DNA from: Clostridia bacterium
Lineage (GTDB): Bacteria > Bacillota > Clostridia > Monoglobales > Monoglobaceae
Direction: 5' to 3'
Assembly (NCBI GenBank): GCA_017397725.1
Contig: JAFQIA010000025.1
Location: 1 to 52,229 of the forward strand
DNA: 52,229 nt
Shown one piece after another: positions 19,627 to 26,666 of this stretch (within the stretch, counting starts at the first letter, position 1; each line of letters starts with the position of its first letter). The notes under the pieces are model-generated. The model had not been told where the DNA came from. It saw nothing but the letters and a program-made list of their open reading frames with translations, and searched no databases. The position numbers and the translations under genes were made by a program.

Positions 19627-20778
19627 ATGATTAACTGTGAAAAACTTTTTGAAAGAATAGACGATATGGAGCAGGAATATGTAAAGATTCTTGAAGAGTT
19701 CTGCCTTCTCGAAAGTCCCACCGATTACAAGGAGGGTGTGGATGCTGCAAGCGATTATATTATAAAAAAAGCAGAGGCTTTTGGCTGGAAGATAGAAAGA
19801 CAAAAGCAGGAAGTTGCAGGAGATTGTATCTGTATCACTATGAATCCCGATGCAACAGAAGCTCCTGTATGTCTTTCAGGACACGTAGACACAGTTCATC
19901 CTGTGGGCCTTTTCAAAGAACCTGTGGTTAAATATGATGGCGACAAAATGTATGGTCCCGGTGTTGCTGACTGCAAGGGCGGAATCGTGGCATCTCTTTT
20001 GGCTATGGCAGCTCTCAGCAAGGAAAATTTTATCGCACGTCCCATAAAACTTATATTGCAGGCTGATGAAGAAACAAGCAGTATCGAGAGCAACCACACA
20101 ACCGTTGACTATATGTGCGAATGCGGCCGTGGCGCTGCCGCGTTTTTAAACTGTGAGCCTTCACTTGCCGGTACTGTGGTACTTAAAAGAAAGGGTATCA
20201 TAAGATACACATTTAACATTACAGGCAGGGCTGAACACGCATCGGCTTGCTACAACGGTGTAAGTGCAATCGCAGAAGCGGCACACAAAATTCTTGAGCT
20301 GGAAAAATACAAGGATATGAAAGGAATTACCGCAAATTGCGGCAAAATTTCGGGTGGAACAAAGACAAATACCGTTCCGGCAGAATGCACTTTTGGAGTG
20401 GATTTCAGATTTTCAAACAGTGAAGAACGTAAAATGGTAGAAAACATTGCAAAAAAGGTTGCAGAAACTTCTTATATAGAGGGAACCACCTGTGAGCTTG
20501 TTATGGAATCTTTCAGAGAAGCTATGGAACTTACCGACGCAAATCTTAAACTTCTTGAAGCTGCAAATAAAATTTTTGAAAAAACCAATTTGCCCGCTTT
20601 GTCCGTTCGTGAAAGCGGAGGCGGCTCGGATGCTTCGTATACAACAATGTGTGGTATCCCCACATTGGATTCGGTTGGCGTTGCAAGCAAAAATATCCAT
20701 TCAAAAGATGAATATACACTTATTTCGTCATTAACAGAATCTGCAAAGGCACTGGCTGCCATTTGCTACTATATATAG
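19627..20778 (+). CDS. M20 family metallopeptidase/deacylase (ArgE/DapE/CPG2-like)
   Basis: The protein of about 383 residues carries the M20 zinc-site motifs: SGHVDTVHP (first histidine ligand), GPGVADCKGGI (bridging aspartate), ADEETSS (catalytic and ligand glutamates), FLNCEPS, and RESGGGSDASY near the C-terminus with a distal histidine (NIHSKDEY). The dimerisation domain is visible between, with the GRAEHAS motif typical of carboxypeptidase G2-like members. The ATG at 19627 has AGGAGAG upstream; an in-frame upstream codon at 19567 would overlap the previous gene and lacks a signal. These enzymes remove acyl or amino-acid groups. In this neighbourhood it could process an N-acylated product, but the substrate is unknown. 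Confidence 0.88.
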   Translation: MINCEKLFERIDDMEQEYVKILEEFCLLESPTDYKEGVDAASDYIIKKAEAFGWKIERQKQEVAGDCICITMNPDATEAPVCLSGHVDTVHPVGLFKEPVVKYDGDKMYGPGVADCKGGIVASLLAMAALSKENFIARPIKLILQADEETSSIESNHTTVDYMCECGRGAAAFLNCEPSLAGTVVLKRKGIIRYTFNITGRAEHASACYNGVSAIAEAAHKILELEKYKDMKGITANCGKISGGTKTNTVPAECTFGVDFRFSNSEERKMVENIAKKVAETSYIEGTTCELVMESFREAMELTDANLKLLEAANKIFEKTNLPALSVRESGGGSDASYTTMCGIPTLDSVGVASKNIHSKDEYTLISSLTESAKALAAICYYI

Positions 20779-20838
20779 TAGTTGTCTCAATAATAATTTT
20801 ACATAAATAAAAAAGAACTTTATCTTTTGGAGGAAAAA

Positions 20839-22248
20839 ATGCTTGACTACAAAGTGAAAATCGGACTTGTTCCGATGCGTCGTAACGCAACTGACAGACC
20901 TAAAGGCACATTTTTAACATGGTATTCAGCAGAAGAAAGAGGAAAAAGGTTTGTAGACTATATTGAAGAACATTTTACAACCGACAAAGTATCCTTTGTA
21001 AATTCAAAAGGGTTAGGGCATAAAAATTTGATTTACGATGATGCATCGGCAAATGACATTATCGAACGTTTCAAAGAAAGCGATGTGGATGCCGTCTTTA
21101 TCATCAACTGCAACTTCGGTAATGAAGAGGCTGCCGCTGACATCGCAAAGGCACTTGGCAAGCCGGTGCTTTTGTGGGCGCCTCTGGATGACGAATATTA
21201 TGTAGACGGAATGCGTCCCACCGATTCCCAATGCGGTCTTTTCGGGGTATCCCGCCAGATGCAACGGTTCCATATCCCCTTTTCCCATCTGCCCTGTTGC
21301 AAGGTGGACAGCGAGGAATTTAAGGCAGGTTTTGACAGCTTTGTCCGGGTTGCCTGTATGGTTAAGAATTTTACTGGTATGCGTATCGGTCAGGTAGGTA
21401 TCCGCCCTGCGCCTTTCTTCTCGGTGATCTGGAACGAGGGTGAGCTGATGGAGAAGTTTGGAATAAAGATTATCCCCATCAACTTTGCACTGATTGAACA
21501 ACGGATGAACGCCGTTCTGGAAGAAAAGCCCACCCAAATGGCGGAAATTGCCGATTACATTCGAAACAACTATACCTTAGATGACCTGACGCCTCAGTAT
21601 GTGGAGCGAATGGCAGCAATGACGGTGATGTATCAACGGCTGTATGACGAGTTCCATCTGGATGCCATTTCCGCCGAGTGCTGGACTGCAACCCCTGTGA
21701 TGTTTGACGGACTTGCGCCCTGTACCGTCTATGGTCTGCTGAACGATATGGGATACCTGATTTCCTGTGAGAGCGATATGCATTGTTTGATGACGATGGT
21801 TCTGCTCAAATGTGCAACCCTCGGTGAGGGCAAGCCGCTGTTCGGCGAGTTCACCGTTCGGCATCCCGAAAACAAGAATGCCGAACTGTTGTGGCACTGC
21901 GGACCGTTCCCCCTTTCCCAAAAAGCAGAAAGCGGCATCGACTCCGAGGCAAGACTGGTGAATCAGCGGTCTTGGTTCCGCGGAAAGGACGGCACTTACA
22001 CCATCGCCCGTCTGGATCAGGAAAGCGGAAACTATATGATTCTGCCTCTTGTGGCTGATACCACCAAGGGCCCCCAGACCCACGGCACTTACATCTGGGT
22101 GGAATTTGACAATCTGCAAAAGGTAGAAGACCGCCTGCTTGACGGGCCTTACATCCACCACTTTGTAGAAATTGAGGGGGATTACCGCAAGGAACTTAAA
22201 GAATTCTGCAAATACTTCCCCAACCTGAATTATGATAGTATAAAATGA
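20839..22248 (+). CDS. L-fucose/L-arabinose isomerase-like protein
   Basis: The 469-residue protein resembles the L-fucose/L-arabinose isomerase fold family. The N-terminal part has a Rossmann-like sugar-isomerase layout (IGLVPMRRNATDRPKG, DAVFIINCNFGNEE, KPVLLWAPLDDEY), and later segments include AISAECWTATP, SCESDMHCLMTM and LLWHCGPFP. Family members use glutamate, aspartate and histidine ligands for a divalent metal, and the ECW, ESDMH and HCG segments are candidates. The ATG at 20839 follows TTTTGGAGG. GC content rises abruptly near 21120 within the gene, from about 37% to about 54%. The stop codon lies inside a shared terminator. Ketose-aldose isomerisation of a deoxy or pentose sugar is likely but not proven. 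Confidence 0.8.
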   Translation: MLDYKVKIGLVPMRRNATDRPKGTFLTWYSAEERGKRFVDYIEEHFTTDKVSFVNSKGLGHKNLIYDDASANDIIERFKESDVDAVFIINCNFGNEEAAADIAKALGKPVLLWAPLDDEYYVDGMRPTDSQCGLFGVSRQMQRFHIPFSHLPCCKVDSEEFKAGFDSFVRVACMVKNFTGMRIGQVGIRPAPFFSVIWNEGELMEKFGIKIIPINFALIEQRMNAVLEEKPTQMAEIADYIRNNYTLDDLTPQYVERMAAMTVMYQRLYDEFHLDAISAECWTATPVMFDGLAPCTVYGLLNDMGYLISCESDMHCLMTMVLLKCATLGEGKPLFGEFTVRHPENKNAELLWHCGPFPLSQKAESGIDSEARLVNQRSWFRGKDGTYTIARLDQESGNYMILPLVADTTKGPQTHGTYIWVEFDNLQKVEDRLLDGPYIHHFVEIEGDYRKELKEFCKYFPNLNYDSIK

Positions 22249-22272
22249 GCGGTCTTAGACCGCTCATTTTTT
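22245..22272. terminator. Bidirectional terminator between convergent genes
   Basis: A perfect 10-bp stem (ATGAGCGGTC at 22245-22254 with GACCGCTCAT at 22258-22267) and a TTA loop are followed by a T tract on the + strand, with AAAA before it giving a T tract on the - strand. The stem contains the stop codon of the isomerase-like gene, and the GH3 stop codon lies at its right end. Confidence 0.9.
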
Positions 22273-24286
22273 ATCCAATCATGCTTTCGGTGTAATGGTC
22301 AATAGTATAGGGGGCATCGGTATTGAGAATGATAGACTCCTTGTGACGAATATCCTGTGAGGATGCCCCCAGATAGAAGATATATTCCCCCGGTTCTGTT
22401 ACCCAATCCCGAAGTGCCACATTATAATAACCCATATCCCGGATGGCAACCTCCAGTTCTACCCGTTGGGTTTCTCCCGCATCAAGCATCACCTTTCGGA
22501 AGGCTTTCAACTCCTTAACGGGGCGCACCACCGTAGAAACAGGATCGCCCACATACAACTCAACAACCTCGGCACCCTTCACCTTGCCCACATTTTTCAG
22601 GTCAAAGGCTACGGTAATCTTATCACCCTTTTGGACAAGCTTGACATCGCTATAAGTAAATTCTGTATAAGAAAGCCCATGTCCGAAGGGATACACGATT
22701 TCCTCAGGATGCAAATCATAATACCGATAGCCCACCAACAAGTTCTCATGATAGGAAACGGCATGTTCATCTCCCGGATATACAAGGTCGGTGCGCATTT
22801 TGGCAGGGAAGGTTTCCGGCAGTCTGCCAGAGGGATTCACCTTGCCGCACAACACATCGGCAATGGCGCCGCCGGCACTCTCACCGCCCAGCCACATCTC
22901 TATGGTGGTAGACACCTTTTTGTGCCAGTCACCCAAAATCATTGCACTTCCCGATTGGATGACCACCGCCACCGGTTTTCCGCTGTTTACCGCCTCTTCA
23001 ATAAACATTTCGTAATTGGGGTTCAACTCCGCGGTTCTACGGTCAAAGTTCTCAGTATCCTCCGATTCCATAGCCCCCACAAACATCAGCACCATATCGC
23101 AGTCAGCAATGAACTGGTTAAAAACACCCTTTTTCGGCCAGAGCATCTCCCGTGAGAACTCGGCTTTTTTGTAGACCTCCTGATAGGCGAGTTCCACATC
23201 GCCGTCCAGTATCTTTTTGAGTTCGTCATAGGGGGACTCAATCCATTCCTTTTGAACCCGAACCTCTGCACTTCCCTGTCCATTGATTAAGGGATCCTTT
23301 GCAAATTCGCCGATAACAGCGATTTTTTTGTACTTTTGGGGAGTGATCGGTAGAACCTCTTTCTCATTCTTCAAAAGAACAATGCCCCCTGCCGCAATCT
23401 CACGGGCAAGGTTGTGTTGCTCCTGCCGATTATACGCGCCCTTTTCCTGCACGGGTTTTTTGATAAAATCAATCATCCGTCTGACGGCGGCGTCAATCTC
23501 TTCCATAGTGATGGTACCCTTTTCCAAGCCTTGTTTCATCTCATCCAAAAGGGTAGGGTTTTGAGGCATCTGCATATCCAGCCCTGCAGCAAAGGATTTG
23601 GGGGCATCGTGCACCGCGCCCCAGTCCGACACCACAAAGCCGTCATAATGCCACATATCCCGCAAAACCTCGGTCAACAGGAACTTGTTTTCGGAACACC
23701 AGATGGAATAAATCTTGTTATACGCACACATCACGCTGGCGGGAGAAGATTTCTTCACTGCAATTTCAAAGGCTCTCAGATAAATCTCCATCAGGGTTCT
23801 TAAGTCCGCATCTACATTCACGGTAATACGGTATTTTTCCTGATTGTTGGCAGCATAATGCTTCAGCGAGGCACCCACCCCAAGGCTTTGCAAGCCGTTG
23901 ATGTATGCCGCCGCAAGCTCCCCTGCAAGAACGGGGTCTTCGGAAAGATATTCAAAGTTTCTTCCGCACAGAATATGTCTTTTGATGTTGACGCCCGGGC
24001 CCAGAAGCATATCCACATCGTGCTCGATACAGTCCTTTGCCAAGGCAACACCCATCTTGTGAATCAGTTCGGTATCCCAAGTCGCGCCCACAAGGCATAG
24101 ATTGGGAAATGAGGTGCAATTTTCCTCAAAGGCTTTCCGTACTCCGTGGGGGCCATCGGCAAACTTTTTGGCATTTAGTTCCAATCTCCCAACTTCTGCC
24201 GTTGCCATAGATCCCGCTCCGGTAAGTAGGGATATTTTTTCTTCCAAGGTTAAGGCTTTCAGAATCTCATCGGTTCGTTTGTTCAT
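22271..24286 (-). CDS. Glycoside hydrolase family 3 (beta-glucosidase-like), cytoplasmic
   Basis: The protein of about 671 residues has the GH3 N-terminal barrel with SLKHYAANNQE (the conserved KH) and GFVVSDWGAVHD, in which the aspartate near residue 221 is the expected nucleophile. A second alpha/beta sandwich domain follows (KKIAVIGEFAKDPLINGQG), then a fibronectin-III-like C-terminal domain (KITVAFDLKNVGKVKGAEVVELY). There is no signal peptide, so it acts on imported oligosaccharides. The ATG at 24286 is chosen because AAAAGGAGA precedes it; an upstream in-frame start at 24334 has none. It is the last gene of the GH4-GH3 pair, which is divergent from the first AraC gene. Beta-glucosidase, beta-xylosidase and N-acetylglucosaminidase are all possible within GH3. 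Confidence 0.9.
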   Translation of the reverse strand: MNKRTDEILKALTLEEKISLLTGAGSMATAEVGRLELNAKKFADGPHGVRKAFEENCTSFPNLCLVGATWDTELIHKMGVALAKDCIEHDVDMLLGPGVNIKRHILCGRNFEYLSEDPVLAGELAAAYINGLQSLGVGASLKHYAANNQEKYRITVNVDADLRTLMEIYLRAFEIAVKKSSPASVMCAYNKIYSIWCSENKFLLTEVLRDMWHYDGFVVSDWGAVHDAPKSFAAGLDMQMPQNPTLLDEMKQGLEKGTITMEEIDAAVRRMIDFIKKPVQEKGAYNRQEQHNLAREIAAGGIVLLKNEKEVLPITPQKYKKIAVIGEFAKDPLINGQGSAEVRVQKEWIESPYDELKKILDGDVELAYQEVYKKAEFSREMLWPKKGVFNQFIADCDMVLMFVGAMESEDTENFDRRTAELNPNYEMFIEEAVNSGKPVAVVIQSGSAMILGDWHKKVSTTIEMWLGGESAGGAIADVLCGKVNPSGRLPETFPAKMRTDLVYPGDEHAVSYHENLLVGYRYYDLHPEEIVYPFGHGLSYTEFTYSDVKLVQKGDKITVAFDLKNVGKVKGAEVVELYVGDPVSTVVRPVKELKAFRKVMLDAGETQRVELEVAIRDMGYYNVALRDWVTEPGEYIFYLGASSQDIRHKESIILNTDAPYTIDHYTESMIG

Positions 24287-24307
24287 CCCGCATTCTCCTT
24301 TTATCAC

Positions 24308-24336
24308 AAATGCAAGAGGAAAAACCTCTTGCATTT
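24308..24336 (-). other. Intercistronic hairpin between GH4 and GH3
   Basis: A 12-bp perfect inverted repeat (AAATGCAAGAGG at 24308-24319, CCTCTTGCATTT at 24325-24336) with a 5-base loop lies between the GH4 stop and the GH3 ribosome binding site. Only three T residues follow on the - strand. It could be a weak terminator or an mRNA-stabilising hairpin that lowers GH3 relative to GH4. Confidence 0.7.
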
Positions 24337-24343
24337 TCGTAAT

Positions 24344-25657
24344 TTACTTGTAATCTCCAAGAAAATCCTTGTTGATTTCAAATAGTTCGTCACACATATT
24401 TTTAATTTCCTCAAGGGAGCAAACTGCTGAGGAAAGGGGGTCCATATACACCGCCTGATACACAAGTTCCTTGCTCTTTTTCATTGCCGCTTCAATCACA
24501 AGACTTTCAATCCGTGCAGTGGTGTTGACCAAGATGGCAATATGTTCGGGCAGGTTGCCGGCAATGGTCGTCTTGTAGCCCATTCGATCCGCAACCACAG
24601 GAACCTCCACACAGGCATCATAAGGCAGATTGGGAATCGACCCGTAGTTAGTCACATTACCGTTAAAGATAAACGGTTTCCCGTCACCGATACGGGCATT
24701 GAAGATATCCGCCGCATACTCCACACTCTTTTCCTTACTGATTTCATTGCTTAAAAACTCATCATACTGCTTTTCAATATTGGCATTTCTGTCCAATCTC
24801 AAGTTCAAAGAAAACGCGTACTCACCCGGATTCCACTCAGTGGAATGGGTACAATACTTTTCAATCAAATCAGGGCGTTTTCTGAACCAAGCATTATACT
24901 CGGAATTATGCCCGCTGGATTCGGTCACATAATAGCCCAATTTCAAGAACATTTCGTTTCTAACCTGTTCCTTGTCAAAAAACTCCTTGGTTTCTACTAA
25001 CTTCCGCAGTCTGGGGTACAAGTCCTCCCCGTTATGCTCCAGTACGGTATAAAACGCCTGATGGTTGACGCCCATACATTTGTAGTTAATCTCATCTTTT
25101 GGAACCTCAAGCCAATCAGCCAGCATCCCGATGGTATGCTGTACACTGTGACAGATTCCCGTTACATCCACATTGGTATACTTGTGCATAGCCCCGCACA
25201 GCATCGACATAGGATTGGTATAGTTCAAAAATACAGCTTTGGGACAATACCTTTCGATGTCCGCACAGATGTCCAGCATAAGCGGGATGTTTCTCAATGC
25301 ACGGAAAATACCCGAAACGCTTCTGGTATCCCCTACATTGATATCAATGCCGTATTTTTTGGGAATTTCAATGTCATACTTCCAGATGTCCACATCCCCG
25401 TTAAAGACGGTACATAACACGCCGTCTGCATCTTTTAATGCTTCTGCCCTATCAAGGGTAGAAATAATTTTGCAATCGGGGCACTCCATGGTGGTTTTTA
25501 TCTTCTCACAAATCATTGTTATGCGTTTAAGAGCAGTGGGGTTTACATCCATCAAACGGACCTCACAGTCCTTGAATGCATCAAACGTAAGTAAGTCTCT
25601 CAAACAGCTTGTAGTAAACTGCAGGCTGCCTGCTCCTATAAATGCAAATTTTCTCAT
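24344..25657 (-). CDS. Glycoside hydrolase family 4, alpha-galactosidase-type
   Basis: The 437-residue protein begins FAFIGAGSLQFTTSCLRDLL, the NAD-binding start of GH4 enzymes. These use NAD and a divalent metal in an unusual redox-elimination mechanism. FLNYTNPMSML is the conserved substrate/metal segment, and the signature CHSV (about residues 169-172) is the type associated with alpha-galactosidases rather than phospho-glycosidases (CNVP-type). GVNHQAFY supplies a further metal-site histidine. AAAGGAG precedes the ATG. It has no signal peptide. It is the first gene of a two-gene unit with GH3, divergent from AraC, so AraC control is likely. Galacturonidase or glucuronidase activity remains possible. 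Confidence 0.88.
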   Translation of the reverse strand: MRKFAFIGAGSLQFTTSCLRDLLTFDAFKDCEVRLMDVNPTALKRITMICEKIKTTMECPDCKIISTLDRAEALKDADGVLCTVFNGDVDIWKYDIEIPKKYGIDINVGDTRSVSGIFRALRNIPLMLDICADIERYCPKAVFLNYTNPMSMLCGAMHKYTNVDVTGICHSVQHTIGMLADWLEVPKDEINYKCMGVNHQAFYTVLEHNGEDLYPRLRKLVETKEFFDKEQVRNEMFLKLGYYVTESSGHNSEYNAWFRKRPDLIEKYCTHSTEWNPGEYAFSLNLRLDRNANIEKQYDEFLSNEISKEKSVEYAADIFNARIGDGKPFIFNGNVTNYGSIPNLPYDACVEVPVVADRMGYKTTIAGNLPEHIAILVNTTARIESLVIEAAMKKSKELVYQAVYMDPLSSAVCSLEEIKNMCDELFEINKDFLGDYK

Positions 25658-25731
25658 ATTTTTAGCTCCTTTAACACCGATGAAAAAAATCTTTCAAATC
25701 ATTCTTGTATTTTTCTCTATGAAACACGCTG

Positions 25732-25756
25732 TTTTTTAGCACAAATCTTCGATTGA
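25732..25756. promoter_or_regulatory. Candidate AraC operator in the GH4/AraC intergenic region
   Basis: The segment contains TTTAGCACAAATCTTCGATT. The same pattern is found near 46829-46849 and, more loosely, near 50188-50213, in each case with a T-rich run, GCAC, ten bases, then TT. All three lie upstream of operons next to or between the two AraC genes. Function is inferred from position and similarity only. Confidence 0.5.
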
Positions 25757-25759
25757 TAC

Positions 25760-25788
25760 TTGACGCAAAAAGCATCCTATTATATAAT
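25760..25788 (+). promoter_or_regulatory. Sigma-A promoter of the first AraC gene
   Basis: TTGACG (25760-25765) and TATAAT (25783-25788) are separated by 17 bases. A transcript starting about 7 bases later would have a short leader to the ATG at 25807, with GAGGTGA as the ribosome binding site. Confidence 0.8.
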
Positions 25789-25806
25789 TCTATCGAGGTG
25801 ATCTTT

Positions 25807-26619
25807 ATGGTTTTTTCCACTGAAAAAACGTCGGACAAGTACTTACACGTAAACAGCTGCGCCATTCAGGCTCTTTCTGACGATTATAGCGTACTGCGCC
25901 CCAAAGGCCGTATCGATTATCACGTTTTATATATTCTGCAAGGAAATTGTTATGCAGAAAAGGACGGTGCCAATGTGGTCCTTTCTGAGGGGGATATCAT
26001 CCTCTACCCTCCCGGCGAAAAACAAAAATATTCGTTTTTGGCATCCGAAAATCCTGTGTCGGGATACATCCACTTTGCCGGAACGGGATGTGAAAAAATT
26101 CTCACCAACTGTGGTCTTTTGCAAAATCAAATCGTCCATGTTGGGAAAAGCCAACGACTGCAATCCCTTATCCGGAACATCAACGAGGAGTTTATGTTCG
26201 AACAACCCTTTTCCGAGGATTTGAAATGTGCATACCTGCTTGAATTTTTTGCTCTGGCAGGCCGCAGAATCATCAACGGCAACAATCCGATTTATCTGAG
26301 CAACAAAACCCGCATCGTCAATATCTGCCACACCATTATGCAAGAGTTTGACAAACCCCATTCCATCAAATACTATGCAGATATGTGTAACCTGAGTGTC
26401 AGCCATTTTTCCCATATCTTCAAGCTGGCTATGGGAATCTCGCCCAGTGAATATATCACTATCATCAAGATCAATAAGGCGAAAGAATATCTGGAAAATA
26501 CCGATTATTCTATTTCCCAAATTTCGGAGTTGACTGGTTTTTCCAGCCAGAACTATTTCGCCCGCACCTTTAAAAAATATGTGGGGATTTCTCCCAAACA
26601 ATTTGCTTCCAAACTGTAA
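25807..26619 (+). CDS. AraC family transcriptional regulator
   Basis: The 270-residue protein has an N-terminal cupin-like sensing domain (RIDYHVLYILQGNCY, LSEGDIILYPPGEKQKYSF) and a C-terminal pair of helix-turn-helix motifs (YADMCNLSVSHFSHIFKLAMGIS and ISELTGFSSQNYFARTFKKYVGISP). The ATG at 25807 has GAGGTGA seven bases before it; an earlier in-frame ATG at 25753 would fall upstream of the visible promoter. It is divergent from GH4-GH3. A paralog at 50259 shares YLHVNSC, LRPxGRIDYH and most of the DNA-binding domain, so the two probably recognise similar operators. The cupin domain would sense a sugar released by the locus. A strong terminator follows. Confidence 0.92.
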   Translation: MVFSTEKTSDKYLHVNSCAIQALSDDYSVLRPKGRIDYHVLYILQGNCYAEKDGANVVLSEGDIILYPPGEKQKYSFLASENPVSGYIHFAGTGCEKILTNCGLLQNQIVHVGKSQRLQSLIRNINEEFMFEQPFSEDLKCAYLLEFFALAGRRIINGNNPIYLSNKTRIVNICHTIMQEFDKPHSIKYYADMCNLSVSHFSHIFKLAMGISPSEYITIIKINKAKEYLENTDYSISQISELTGFSSQNYFARTFKKYVGISPKQFASKL

Positions 26620-26627
26620 TCTCGGTC

Positions 26628-26666
26628 CCACCAAAGCGACAATGTCGCTTTGGTGGTTCTTTTTTT
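26628..26666 (+). terminator. Rho-independent terminator after the first AraC gene
   Basis: A 13-bp perfect stem (CCACCAAAGCGAC at 26628-26640 with GTCGCTTTGGTGG at 26644-26656), a 3-base loop and TTCTTTTTT follow the AraC stop. The stop codon of the convergent SLH gene lies at its right edge. Confidence 0.92.

Noticed and set aside
21577..22161. 194-codon - strand open frame
   Set aside because: Shadow of the isomerase-like gene in its GC-rich half.
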